DNA from: Thiosymbion sp942492625 | Lineage (GTDB): Bacteria > Pseudomonadota > Gammaproteobacteria > Chromatiales > Chromatiaceae | Length of the DNA: 64,000 bases | Direction: 5' to 3' | NCBI GenBank assembly: GCA_942492625.1 | Contig: CALOFM010000006.1 | Span: 11,181 to 75,180 of the forward strand | Part shown: one piece after another, positions 38,358 through 47,589 of the stretch | How the letters are laid out: each line of letters opens with the position of its first letter | Numbering within the stretch: position 1 is the stretch's first letter | Notes under the pieces: model-generated | Databases searched by the model: none | Told to the model about the DNA's origin: nothing | The model's input: only the letters and a program-made list of their open reading frames with translations | Program-made: the position numbers and the translations under genes

Positions 38358-40670
38358 ATGCGGTTCGACGGTAAAAAAATGCTGGTCGCATTGGTGGCAA
38401 TACCCGTGGTACTGGTGGGCGGGGCCTACGTCTGGCTGCGGCAGATCAGCCAGCCGACGCTGTCCGGCACCTTGCGCCTGTCCGGCCTCCAAGAAGAGGT
38501 CGTCGTCGAGCGCGAGCCCAACGGCGTCGTGCACATCTGCGCGCGCAACGACCAGGATCTGGTTTTTGCCCAAGGTTTGGTTCACGCCCAGGACCGTTTG
38601 TGGCAGATGGAGTTTCAGCGCCGAATCGGCGCAGGCCGGCTTGCGGAAGTGCTCGGACCGCAGGCGCTAACCCGGGATCGTTACCTGCGCACCTGGGGAT
38701 TTCACCGTGCAGCCCGGTTGGCCTACGAGCATCTGGATACCGAGGCACGCTCTTTGATCGATGCCTATGCCGCGGGCGTCAATGCCTACCTTGACTCCGA
38801 TCCACCGCTGCCACTGGAGTTTCGCCTCCTGGACCTGCGTCCCGAGCCCTGGTCCGCGGCCGACGTGCTGGTTTGGTCCAAGCTCATGGCCTACAACCTG
38901 GCGGGCAATCGGCGCTCGGAGCTCCGCCGCTACCGCTTGTTGGCGCGCGGTCTCTCTGCGGAACGCATCGCCACCTTGATGCCCCTGTATCCGGGGGAGC
39001 GTCTCCCGGCAGATGTGCAATCGGACGCAGGTCCCACCGCCGACGCACTGGTCGAGCGGCAGTCTTCGGCCCTGCTGGCCCTCGACGGGGCCAACCGGGA
39101 CCACCTACCCCAGGCATCGAACAACTGGGTGCTACACGGCTCCCGGACCTCTACCGGCCTTCCCCTGCTGGCGAACGACGTGCACTTGGGCATGCAGCTT
39201 CCTTCGACTTGGCACCTGATGCACCTAAAGAGTCCGGGGTTCGACGTCATCGGAGCGACCCTGCCGGGGCTGCCTCTGGTGATCATCGGCCGTAACCGGG
39301 ACATCGCCTGGGGGATCACAAACCTGGGCGCCGATGTGGAGGACCTGTACCTTCTCACCGAGCGGGACGGGGGCTATCTCTACCGCGGAGAGGTTCGGGC
39401 CTTTGACATCCGCGACGAGCTGATCCAGGTCCGAGACGCGAAGCCCGTCAATATCCGCGTGCGCGAGAGCCTGTTCGGCCCCGTGATCAGCGACGTGGTC
39501 GACAATCCCGCAGGTGCACCTCCGCTGGCCTTGCGTTGGACCGGACACGCCCCGGACGACACCACCTTTCAGGCCTTCCTGGGCATAAACCGAGCACGCG
39601 ACTGGGCCCAGTTCCGTGCGGCGATGGAGCACTATGTGGCACCCGGCCAGAGCTTCGTCTACGCCGACCGGGCGGGCCAGGTGGGTTTTCTGGCCAGTGG
39701 ACGGATACCCTTGCGCCGAGCCGATCACAGCGGACTCTATCCGGTACCGGGTGACGGTGAGTGGGACTGGCGCGGATACATCCCGGCGTCCGAGATGCCG
39801 GCTCGTCTGAACCCGCCGGACGGCTTGATCGTCACCGCGAATCAGCGCATCACCGAAGCCGGCTACCCGCACCGGATCTCCTATGAATGGGGCGCGGACC
39901 CCTACCGCGCAGATCGTATAGAGCAGCTCATCCAAGCGCGGCCCACCCACGACCGTTCCTCCACCCAAACCTTGCAGCAAGATACGGTGACGCTCCTCTA
40001 CCGCGAGCTTCGGTCCGTGCTCGAGGCAATAGATCCCCGCTCCGCGGACGCGCGCGAGTGGCTCCCGCGGCTCCTGGCCTGGGACGGCGACGCCAGTGCC
40101 AACTCGAAAGAAAGCGCGGTCTTTCACGCCTGGTACAGGGCGCTCTCGACCCTACCTGCCGGGGAGACCGGAGCTAGCTACTGGAGCGGCTATCCGCGCT
40201 TCCTGATCCGCGCCCTGACCGAAGGAGATTCCGCTTGCGAGGGAGGAGCATCGGGCTGCCTCGGCTTCGCGTCCGAAGCCCTGGATCGGGCGCTGCAATC
40301 ACTGGGAGAGGACCCGCCGACCTGGGGAGAGCTGCATCGGGCTCACCTCCCCCATGCGGTCTTGACGCACAGCCCGCTGAAGATCTTGAGCGACCGCATC
40401 CTGGATCACGGGGGCAGCCCCTACACGGTCAACTCCGGTGGCTACCGGCAGGAGGACTGGATCATGTACCACGGCGCGAGCTACCGGCAGGTCATCGACC
40501 TGGCGCAGCCGGAGAAATCCAGCTTCGTCATCCCTGGCGGGCAGACGGGCAACTGGCTGTCGAGGGGCTACGGGGACCAGCTGCCCTTGTGGCGGCAAGG
40601 GCGGTACCTTCCGATGCGTCGCGAGGGCTACGAGGTGACGGAAACGCTGCTGCTCGTCCCCGGGCCGTGA
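38358..40670 (+). CDS. penicillin-acylase-family N-terminal nucleophile hydrolase
   Basis: A 770-residue, self-processing periplasmic amide hydrolase of the penicillin amidase (S45) family. A short hydrophobic N-terminus (MLVALVAIPVVLVGGAYVW) is a signal peptide or anchor. After an alpha-subunit region (VFAQGLVHAQDRLWQMEFQR), ASNNWVLHGSRTSTG marks the autocatalytic cut with nucleophile Ser254. The beta subunit has LLANDVHLGMQLPSTWHLMH, AWGITNLGADVEDLY and AWRWTGHAP-like sequence. The natural substrates may be N-acyl-homoserine lactones or other acyl amides; beta-lactam action is not implied. The ribosome site CCGGAGG is well placed. It is monocistronic. Confidence 0.92.
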   Translation: MRFDGKKMLVALVAIPVVLVGGAYVWLRQISQPTLSGTLRLSGLQEEVVVEREPNGVVHICARNDQDLVFAQGLVHAQDRLWQMEFQRRIGAGRLAEVLGPQALTRDRYLRTWGFHRAARLAYEHLDTEARSLIDAYAAGVNAYLDSDPPLPLEFRLLDLRPEPWSAADVLVWSKLMAYNLAGNRRSELRRYRLLARGLSAERIATLMPLYPGERLPADVQSDAGPTADALVERQSSALLALDGANRDHLPQASNNWVLHGSRTSTGLPLLANDVHLGMQLPSTWHLMHLKSPGFDVIGATLPGLPLVIIGRNRDIAWGITNLGADVEDLYLLTERDGGYLYRGEVRAFDIRDELIQVRDAKPVNIRVRESLFGPVISDVVDNPAGAPPLALRWTGHAPDDTTFQAFLGINRARDWAQFRAAMEHYVAPGQSFVYADRAGQVGFLASGRIPLRRADHSGLYPVPGDGEWDWRGYIPASEMPARLNPPDGLIVTANQRITEAGYPHRISYEWGADPYRADRIEQLIQARPTHDRSSTQTLQQDTVTLLYRELRSVLEAIDPRSADAREWLPRLLAWDGDASANSKESAVFHAWYRALSTLPAGETGASYWSGYPRFLIRALTEGDSACEGGASGCLGFASEALDRALQSLGEDPPTWGELHRAHLPHAVLTHSPLKILSDRILDHGGSPYTVNSGGYRQEDWIMYHGASYRQVIDLAQPEKSSFVIPGGQTGNWLSRGYGDQLPLWRQGRYLPMRREGYEVTETLLLVPGP

Positions 40671-41680
40671 AGCTGATGGCGGGTGTCAGAAAGCTTTACA
40701 CTTCATCTGAAGATGGACCGCACTCAACAGCCCGTATCAACTTAAAAAGGAGCAAGCGGCCCGACTGAATCGGCTGTCAGGATTTTTTCGCTGACGCTGC
40801 CGAAGGGTACTGCACAACCGCTAGTTTCGGCCCATTCCCCACAAGAAAGTCAGGAAGTTAAAGACGCTGTTTTGATCTATCTCTCTGAATTGGCACAACT
40901 ACGGCTTACGACCCAAAGCTGACATTACACTTCGGACGTTTACTCAAAAGTTTGTAGGTAACATAAAAGGTTGCGTTTAAATAAAAGGTTATCAACGTCA
41001 GGCTCCCTTCCTTATTAAACTCATTATTTTCAATTAACTTTATCGCCCGCGCTTGTGAGTCAGATGTACAATATCACTCCTCTCTTATTCTACAGCCTTT
41101 CTTGCTTGGCGTTACTGCGGCAACAACGTCTTCTAACCAAACCAAGATAGTACCTTTTTCTCTCCGATAGTCAAAATTTCTTATGTAGCCTGCTTAGCGC
41201 TTTGCAATCTGCATTGCGAATCAATAAATCTTCCATCCCTTCGCCGGTAGCGGGCATGCTATTCCCGCGAAGTGTTCGAACTGTTTTCGCTCTATTCGAA
41301 CGTCTGCTTGCTATCCTCCACGGAACTTGAGGTTCAGCCGCATAGAGGCTGCTTTATTCTCAACGACGGATATTGGGACTTCCGGTACTGCCATTCCGAG
41401 TAAGGGCGTGATCGGTTAGCTCCGCCTGGCACGAGATATGGAGACTGCTCACTGTTAGGTTTCCAAGGGGTTTCTTGTTCAACCGATTGTGTTCCAACCC
41501 ATTGCCCAATAGGTCGTTGTTCGCGGATTCGATTGGTGAGCGCACAATATGTTGGAGTAGGAGGAGCCAACCGCCCCCCTTTGCGAGCAAAGCAGACGTC
41601 AAACGTTCGAGCGAATAAAGAAACCCCCGCCAACGCGAGGTCTCATATAGCCAGAGCACTAGCGCCGGTGCAGTCTAAGA
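40671..41680 (+). other. AT-richer gene-poor stretch
   Basis: About 1 kb without a gene I can support. Overlapping short reverse-strand reading frames exist at 41334-41659, but two frames look equally good and neither has a family motif, so they are not called. The first 30 bases hold a 19-base sequence (40682-40700) that recurs at 42484-42502. The stretch may contain a decayed mobile element. Confidence 0.4.
40682..40700. repeat. 19-base direct repeat, copy 1
   Basis: GGTGTCAGAAAGCTTTACA here matches GGTGTCAGAAAACTTTACA at 42484-42502 with one mismatch. The pair flanks the 41681-42301 gene. Both copies are in the same orientation, about 1.8 kb apart. Confidence 0.6.
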
Positions 41681-42301
41681 TTATTCTGACACGAACACCT
41701 CGCCCCAGAGTTTCGGGACTACCGGCGCTCGGTTCGGTCCCCAGACTGGCGTTTTTGGCTCAAGATAGGCTCGATCATCGAGACAAAACTCGAATTCCAC
41801 GCTTGTTGGACTATCTGGGATGTTGCAAGCGGTCGTAACGGCGTGGACCACGGCAACGCCAGGGCCACAGGAATAGTATCCGTCACGAAAGAGGTCATCA
41901 TCTGGGTCATCTGGCCACGTCACGTAGCTATCGGCATCTCCGTCGATGCACAAGTTCACTCTGCTACCGTGAGAGAACCTTGCCCCGATAAATCCGTCGA
42001 TGATAACTACATCTTTTTTATAACCCGCCTTTCCTTCATAATCAATCTGAACAAACAAGTCGAAGACTCCATCACGCTCACTGCGGGGAACCCAAGCACT
42101 GCCTTCGCATTCGCTTGACCAACCGATAAAAGTTACGTTAGAAGCCATCCCATTATCTTTATCTCCCGGGTAGAGTTCACGCCCCGCTACGCAGAAATCA
42201 GGCTCCGCCACAGGCTCCGCCACGGCTTCGATAACGGGTACCGACGTGGATAGCAATGCGACAAAAGCGGACAGAAAGAATCGAATCGGTCTGATATTCA
42301 C
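41681..42301 (-). CDS. secreted Cys-containing protein, unknown
   Basis: A 206-residue protein with a signal peptide (IRFFLSAFVALLSTSVPVIEAVA, cleavage near residue 28). The mature part is acidic and carries six Cys residues (in FCVAG, ECEGS, LCIDG, SCGPG, ACNIP, FCLDD), which suggests three disulfides in the periplasm or outside. I recognise no family. It is AT-richer than its neighbours and is flanked by a direct repeat. A perfect FNR-type box lies about 80 bases upstream of its start, so it may be induced when oxygen is low. Confidence 0.6.
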   Translation of the reverse strand: MNIRPIRFFLSAFVALLSTSVPVIEAVAEPVAEPDFCVAGRELYPGDKDNGMASNVTFIGWSSECEGSAWVPRSERDGVFDLFVQIDYEGKAGYKKDVVIIDGFIGARFSHGSRVNLCIDGDADSYVTWPDDPDDDLFRDGYYSCGPGVAVVHAVTTACNIPDSPTSVEFEFCLDDRAYLEPKTPVWGPNRAPVVPKLWGEVFVSE

Positions 42302-42373
42302 GTCATCATCCCTCAGGTCGGTTATTACCTTTCAAAGTATGCCTCATACCCGAGTCGCGGCAAGCAGGAAAAT

Positions 42374-42387
42374 TTGATCTAGATCAA
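42374..42387. promoter_or_regulatory. perfect FNR/Anr-type box
   Basis: TTGATCTAGATCAA is a perfect palindrome that fits the FNR/Anr consensus TTGAT-N4-ATCAA. It is 80 bases upstream of the reverse-strand gene at 41681-42301. A TATGAG sequence at 42343-42348 (reverse strand) could be its -10, placing the box near position -44, the usual spot for activation. Confidence 0.6.
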
Positions 42388-42483
42388 CGGGACGTGCCGC
42401 CGAACGGGATACATGCCGTCAAGGATTGCTTGACGTAGGTCTGCTCCTGGCCGATTGCTGCCCTTCGCCGAAGGCGGGACGCC

Positions 42484-42502
42484 GGTGTCAGAAAACTTTA
42501 CA
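42484..42502. repeat. 19-base direct repeat, copy 2
   Basis: GGTGTCAGAAAACTTTACA; see the copy at 40682-40700. It differs by one base. The two copies bracket a gene with different base composition from the flanks. Confidence 0.6.
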
Positions 42503-42550
42503 GTCGCGGTCCGCGTACGACGCCCTTTTATGTTCGTTGTCGGCTGGTTC

Positions 42551-42590
42551 TGTTGAAAAACTCGTTCTCCTCGCACCGAGTTTTTCAACA
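42551..42590. terminator. 14-base perfect hairpin downstream of glk
   Basis: TGTTGAAAAACTCG at 42551-42564 is the exact reverse complement of CGAGTTTTTCAACA at 42577-42590, with a 12-base loop. It lies just after the end of glk (reverse strand). It may be a bidirectional terminator or the joined ends of a small palindromic element; the loop is long for a terminator and there is no clear T run. Confidence 0.45.
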
Positions 42591-42676
42591 CTATCGGCTG
42601 ATAGCCATCATTCGGCGTCCGCGCACCTCACCCGGCGACTTTTCCCCTCCAATCGAATTCGGCGAGTTCCCGATGC

Positions 42677-43681
42677 TCACGCCGGGTCGATGCCTGCTGC
42701 CAGCGCCTCAATGCCGAACCAAGCGGCCCCATGCAGCGCCGCCTTCGGATCCTCAATCACGTGCACCGGCAGGCTGGAGCAGAAATCGCTGAAGCGGCCC
42801 TTGTCGGCGATGGCGCTGAGAAAATCGGGCCGTTGCAGCCGCTTGAGGATGCGCGGAGGGATTCCGCCGCCAAGATAGATGCCGCCCGTGGCCAGCAAGG
42901 TCACCGCCACGTTGCCGGACACCGTCCCCAGTGCCCGGATGAAGATGTCCAAGGTCGCCTCGCAGATGTCAGCCTTGTGCTCGAGGGCGGCCTGCACGAT
43001 GACCGGCGTGCGGTCCGCTGCTGCCGCCAGCTCGTCCCGCAGCCAATGAGGCACCGGATAGCTGCCTTGCTCATGGAGGAAGTCGTAGATGCCCGGAAGA
43101 AAGCTGCCGGAGCACACCCGCTCGAAGCTGACGTGTCCGTACCTGCGCTGCAGGTACTTCAGCAGCTCCATCTGCTGCAGATTACGTGGCGCGAAGGAGG
43201 TATGCCCCGCTTCGGTAGCAAAGGCCCTGTATCCCTCCCCGGTCCACACCAGGAAGCCGATCCCCAGCCCGGTGCCCGGGGCAATCACCGCAATGTTCCC
43301 CCGCTTCGCCGCAACGCCCGGATTGAGCGTCACCAGATCCTCCGCCTGCAGGTGAGGCACCGCGGTGGCGATGGATCTCAGGTCGTTGAGCAGATAGACC
43401 TTCGGGATCCCGAAGGAGTCGCTGATGGTCTCGGCGCCGATGACCCAGGAAAGGTTGGTGATCTGCGCCCTTTGGTCCTGCACGGGTCCGGCGACACCGA
43501 AGCTCGCGGCCTCGGGCTTGGCCTTGGTCTCGCGGAGAAACTCGACCATGATGGCCTCCAGCGAGCTGTACTTCCCGTTCTCGAACCGGGCTTCGCGGAT
43601 AGCTCCGCCAGCTACGCCTTTCTCACTGGAGTACAGCGCCAGGACGGTCTTTGTTCCGCCAATGTCTCCCGCCAGGATCAT
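42677..43681 (-). CDS. glk: glucokinase
   Basis: A 334-residue bacterial glucokinase of the Glk (not ROK) type that phosphorylates glucose with ATP. LAGDIGGTKTVLALY holds the phosphate-binding loop (residues 3-17). SFGVAGPV, LSWVIGAETI, VYLLNDLRSIATAVP with the catalytic Asp, and IAPGTGLGIGFLVW follow in order, then ATEAGHTSFAP. The length is normal. It lies downstream of batD on the same strand after about 100 bases. With glgP in the same window it points to glycogen/glucose use. Confidence 0.94.
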   Translation of the reverse strand: MILAGDIGGTKTVLALYSSEKGVAGGAIREARFENGKYSSLEAIMVEFLRETKAKPEAASFGVAGPVQDQRAQITNLSWVIGAETISDSFGIPKVYLLNDLRSIATAVPHLQAEDLVTLNPGVAAKRGNIAVIAPGTGLGIGFLVWTGEGYRAFATEAGHTSFAPRNLQQMELLKYLQRRYGHVSFERVCSGSFLPGIYDFLHEQGSYPVPHWLRDELAAAADRTPVIVQAALEHKADICEATLDIFIRALGTVSGNVAVTLLATGGIYLGGGIPPRILKRLQRPDFLSAIADKGRFSDFCSSLPVHVIEDPKAALHGAAWFGIEALAAGIDPA

Positions 43682-43787
43682 TCACTTGCCCCTCGATATG
43701 GTCGATTCGTCGCAGTTTACCGCAGACCGAGCAAGCGGGCTGTCCGTGCCTGCATGGCCGCGCGAACGCCGGGGAGCGGCCGCTGTA

Positions 43788-45665
43788 TCAGGTCCGTCGC
43801 GGGTAGAGGGGCTCGAGGATCGCGCCCTTCGGTTGCTGTTCGGTACGCGGGTCGAAAAGCCCACCCTGCAGGGCCTGCCACAGGAGCGGCCCGTTCCAGG
43901 AATCCGGGCCGGGTGAGTAGAGTCGGCGCTCCAGCGCGCGCACTTGGTCGGCTCCGCGGGTCAGCCGCGCGCTCAGGGCGCCGAGATTGCGTGGCGCGTC
44001 CTCGGGCCAGCTCGCCTCGGCCCAATCCAAAAGGGCGCGGGCCGCGCGCGGGGCGTCGTTCGCTTCGCAGGCCGCCCGCAGCGCCTTCTTGGCCTCCGAT
44101 CCCTTGACCGGGGCAGTGGCCAAGCTGGCGTTGGAGGTCGCCCGGGCAGAGGCTGTTGCCGCCGCCTCGCCGTTGCGACGGCGCAGGGCCCGAACGCCGG
44201 CCAGCAGCAGCACCAAAAGGACCGCTGCGGCTGCCAGGGCTAAGCGGCCGGTGCCGGCGGTCTCGGCAGCCGATTCCGGCAGCTTCGATGTCGGCCTGTC
44301 CGGCGCTTGCGCCTGCGGTGCCGGGCTCGGCAGAGCCTGTACAGCCTGCTCCGGAGTCGGCTGTGCAGCGCTCCCCGCACCGACGTTCAAAGTCCACCCC
44401 GGAACGCTGGTCACCCGCTCCTGCTGCGCGACGGTGTCCCACCAGGTCACCTGGACCTTCGGAATTGCCAAGGTGCCGGCCTGCGACGGGATCAGGGTCA
44501 GGCTTTGGCGGCTTACGCCGTACAGGGTCTCGCCGTCGCTGCGCGTCTCGCTCTTGGTCTTTTCCGGATAGACCCGCAACCCGTTTGCTGCCGGAATCTC
44601 GATTTCCGGGATCTGGGGGCCGGACAAGCCCTTGGCCTGGAGGGTCAGTGTGCGGGTCACGGGCTCGCCCACCCGTAGCTCGGGCGGTTTCTCGGCCCAG
44701 GAATCCACGATCTCCAGGGCCTCCGCGGGAAGCCAGTGGTCCCCTGCGTATCCACCGGGCCGCGCCTTCACGTCCAGGGTGACGGCGTGGCTGCGGGCGC
44801 CGACGGGCTCGCCCCGGTCGAACATGCCGAAGGGGTCGGAGGTCAACGGGCTGTCTTGGAACAAGCGCTCGAAGAACGGATCGCCAAGCATGCTCCCACC
44901 TATCCCGCGTCGCCGGCCCTTCTTGGCTCGCACGCTGCCCTCGAAGGCCACCGGCGGTATGCGCAGCTCGCCGCTGCGTTCCGGTGAGAGGGTGTAGCGG
45001 CGCTCCACGACCTGATACTCGCGCCCGTCCCTGCGGGTGCTGTACTGGCGGTCCTCGCCCAGCTTGGTCACCAGGGCGCCCTCGGCGCTCGGGTCCTCCA
45101 GGCTGCCCTTCAGAAGGGGGAGGGCGGTGTACAGACGCATCGTCAAAGGTACCTGCTGCTGCACCATCAGCTCGCCGGAGTCCGCGTCGACCTCCAACTC
45201 GACGAAGATGTCGTCACCGCTGCTCCCCGAGCCATTCTCCGGGACCTCGCTCACTTGCAGGCTCAGGGCTGCGGTTCGACTTGAACCGACGGGGATGGGG
45301 GGGATCTCGATTGTGCCGGTGCGTTTGGGTGCAAGGGTCACCAGCAGGCGAACCGTATCGGTGCGCCGACCATTGACGATGCTGATGTTGGTGCTTTGGC
45401 TGGTGCCGAGCAAGTCGAAATCCGCGTCGAGCCCCGAGATGTCGGGTTCTCCGAGGGTCCCGCTCGTCGTCTCGATGACGAGAGTGACGGTATCGCCCTC
45501 GTAGACCGACTTGCGGTCGAAGTAGGCGCGTAGGTCGCCGGCTATGGCGGGGACCGCGAGGGCCAGCGCTACCAGAGCTGCCAGGGCGCCGACCGCCAGC
45601 GGGCTCCATCTCATCCGGGGCTCCGATGTCTTCGGGGTCATGCCCGATATCCTCCGTATGCTCAC
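43788..45665 (-). CDS. batD: BatD-family protein
   Basis: A 625-residue BatD (oxygen-tolerance) protein. A signal peptide (VGALAALVALALAVPAIAG) is followed by tandem beta-sandwich domains beginning LRAYFDRKSVYEGDTVTLVI, a family hallmark. SLEDPSAEGALVTKLGEDRQ and YSTRRDGREYQVVERRYTL are also typical. One membrane span is near residues 465-485 (LALAAAAVLLVLLLAGVRAL). It anchors in the inner membrane with a large periplasmic part. Its start overlaps the preceding gene's stop (ATGA). The Bat operon is linked to stress tolerance and envelope assembly, with no defined biochemical role. Confidence 0.9.
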   Translation of the reverse strand: MSIRRISGMTPKTSEPRMRWSPLAVGALAALVALALAVPAIAGDLRAYFDRKSVYEGDTVTLVIETTSGTLGEPDISGLDADFDLLGTSQSTNISIVNGRRTDTVRLLVTLAPKRTGTIEIPPIPVGSSRTAALSLQVSEVPENGSGSSGDDIFVELEVDADSGELMVQQQVPLTMRLYTALPLLKGSLEDPSAEGALVTKLGEDRQYSTRRDGREYQVVERRYTLSPERSGELRIPPVAFEGSVRAKKGRRRGIGGSMLGDPFFERLFQDSPLTSDPFGMFDRGEPVGARSHAVTLDVKARPGGYAGDHWLPAEALEIVDSWAEKPPELRVGEPVTRTLTLQAKGLSGPQIPEIEIPAANGLRVYPEKTKSETRSDGETLYGVSRQSLTLIPSQAGTLAIPKVQVTWWDTVAQQERVTSVPGWTLNVGAGSAAQPTPEQAVQALPSPAPQAQAPDRPTSKLPESAAETAGTGRLALAAAAVLLVLLLAGVRALRRRNGEAAATASARATSNASLATAPVKGSEAKKALRAACEANDAPRAARALLDWAEASWPEDAPRNLGALSARLTRGADQVRALERRLYSPGPDSWNGPLLWQALQGGLFDPRTEQQPKGAILEPLYPRRT

Positions 45666-47524
45666 CAGGGTTTGCCCGAGGTCACCGTACCTTCCTCAGC
45701 GGCTCGGGACCGATACTGGTAGAGGAATTTGCGCCGCAGCAGGCCGGCCGGGTCGTCCGGGATACGCCGCAACCACTGGTTGGCGGCCTGCTGTGCCTCG
45801 CGCTCCTCGGTGCTGGGCTCGTCCCGCGGGGAGGCAGACTCTTCCGTTGCTTGCTCGTGCGAATGCTCCGCCGCCTCGTCCCGGTAGTCGGCCGCGGCCT
45901 GCTCTGTCTTCTCCCGGTCCTCGGCCTCTGCGGGTTCCCCCTCATCCCCGGGGTCGGAGTCCGAGCCGTTGCTGGAGGTTTGGTCCTGCGGTGTCTGTGC
46001 GGCTTCTCCGGGCTGATCCGAGCCCTGTGTGTCCGCCTGATCCTCCCCCTCTCCGGACTCCTGCCGCTGCTCACCTTCTTGCTGCTCCTGACCGGTCTCG
46101 TCCCGTTCCTCGGAGCCGGCATCTTGCTGCCCTTCTTCTCCTTCGCCTTGGGACTGCTGCTGTTCTTGCTCCTGCTTGAGCAGCTCCTCGATCAGTGCCT
46201 TGTTGTAGGCCGCGTCCTGCATTTCCGGCGCCTTGGTGAGGGCTCGGTCGTACGCGGCGATGGCTTCCTGTAGCTGTCCCGATTTGGCCAGGGCGTTGCC
46301 GAGATTGTAGTGACCATCGGCCTGGTCGACGTCCGCGAAGGCCGCGGCGGCGGCCTCGAAATCGCCCAGGCGGTAGCTTGCGGTGCCCCGCTGCCCGGGT
46401 TGCACGGCCAGGTCGAGGGCGCGTTCGTGCTCGCCGCGGTCCAGTGCCGCCGCGGCTTGCTGGTCTGGGCGCTGCCAGAGGTCGTCCCAGGAAAAAGCCA
46501 TCGCCGGCTCGGGCGCCATCAGCGCGCCGCTGATCGAAAGGGATAGCGCCAGCATCCAGCCTTTGCGGAAGGACAGGGCCCCCAGGGGCAGGACGGCGAG
46601 CAGAAGCCAGGGCCCGAGCTCACGCCAGACCTCGGTCCGGGCTTCGTCATCGGACAAGGCCTGGTCGGTCAAGCCCGCCGACTCCCGCAAGGTGCGGTCC
46701 AAGTCGGTCCCGTCGGCGCTCAGGCGCGCGAAGGCGCCGCCGCCAGCACCGGCCAGTGCCTTCATCGAGCCCACATCCAGCCGCGCCAGGACGGGATGCT
46801 CGTCGTTGTCGAGCACGCCGGGAACAGGGGCTCCGTCCTCGGTCCCTACGCCGATCACCGAAAGCCTGTGCCCGGCGGCGTGCAGGGCCTTCGCCTCCGT
46901 CAAGGCCTCGGGTCCGCCTGCGTCATCGCCCACCAGCAGGACCTCGCCCCGTGCGGAGCCCGCCTGGGCCAGGAGCTCTACCGCCTTGGCGATTGCAAGG
47001 TCCGGGCGGCTCCCCTGCACGGGCATGATCTCCGGGACCACCGCGTCGAGCATGGCGAGGATGGTGTCGGCGTCGTCGGTCAAGGGGGATACCACGAAGG
47101 CTTCGCCGGCGAAGGCGATGAGGCCAGCCTGGCCGTCACGGCTGCGCTCCAGAATATCCGCAACCTTGTAGCGGGCGCGGGCGAGCCGCGACGGCTTCAG
47201 GTCCGTGGTCTCCATGGACCGGGACAGATCCAAAAGGATAACGCGCGCCAGCTCGCCACGAAAGGCGGGGACCGGGAGCCGTTCGAAGGTCGGGTTGGCC
47301 AGGGCCAGGACGGCGGTCAACCAGCCGGCGGCTAGCAGCGCCAGGGGCAACCAGCGGGCCTTGGCGCCTGTATGCACCAGCAGGTGGGGGAGCAGGTCGG
47401 GATCCACCACACGCTGCCAGGCGCCCGCCCCCGACCCCCGGCGGCCAACGCCCCACAGGATCGCGGCCAAGGGGAGCAAGGCGAGGAACCACTCGGGATC
47501 GAGAAAGTGGAATTCGGATGGCAT
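45662..47524 (-). CDS. VWA-TPR membrane protein (BatB/BatC fusion)
   Basis: A 620-residue protein. Two N-terminal hydrophobic segments precede a von Willebrand A domain (about residues 85-290) whose MIDAS starts VILLDLSRSMETTDLKPSRL (Asp-x-Ser-x-Ser). Two further spans lie near 310 and 325. TPR units follow at about 370-460 (YRLGDFEAAAAAFADVDQAD, YNLGNALAKSGQLQEAIAAY). The C-terminus is a long Gln/Glu/Asp-rich low-complexity tail. It combines what other bacteria encode separately as BatB and BatC. It is 65 bases after the BatA-like gene. Confidence 0.9.
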   Translation of the reverse strand: MPSEFHFLDPEWFLALLPLAAILWGVGRRGSGAGAWQRVVDPDLLPHLLVHTGAKARWLPLALLAAGWLTAVLALANPTFERLPVPAFRGELARVILLDLSRSMETTDLKPSRLARARYKVADILERSRDGQAGLIAFAGEAFVVSPLTDDADTILAMLDAVVPEIMPVQGSRPDLAIAKAVELLAQAGSARGEVLLVGDDAGGPEALTEAKALHAAGHRLSVIGVGTEDGAPVPGVLDNDEHPVLARLDVGSMKALAGAGGGAFARLSADGTDLDRTLRESAGLTDQALSDDEARTEVWRELGPWLLLAVLPLGALSFRKGWMLALSLSISGALMAPEPAMAFSWDDLWQRPDQQAAAALDRGEHERALDLAVQPGQRGTASYRLGDFEAAAAAFADVDQADGHYNLGNALAKSGQLQEAIAAYDRALTKAPEMQDAAYNKALIEELLKQEQEQQQSQGEGEEGQQDAGSEERDETGQEQQEGEQRQESGEGEDQADTQGSDQPGEAAQTPQDQTSSNGSDSDPGDEGEPAEAEDREKTEQAAADYRDEAAEHSHEQATEESASPRDEPSTEEREAQQAANQWLRRIPDDPAGLLRRKFLYQYRSRAAEEGTVTSGKPW

Positions 47525-47589
47525 CGATCTAGCCTGGAAGACAGAAGCTACGAGTCACGCTAATCACACGAATGTTGTCAAAGACCACA

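Larger units (their letters stand above)
42302..42676. other. intergenic region with regulatory palindromes
   Basis: This 375-base gap between the secreted-protein gene and glk holds no gene. It contains an FNR-type box (42374-42387), a seven-base inverted repeat CGTCAAG/CTTGACG at 42417-42435, the second copy of the 19-base repeat, and a strong 14-base hairpin (42551-42590). Confidence 0.5.

Noticed and set aside
41334..41659. Overlapping reverse frames of about 99 codons
   Set aside because: Two frames are equally plausible and neither has a motif, ribosome site or family resemblance that I can defend.
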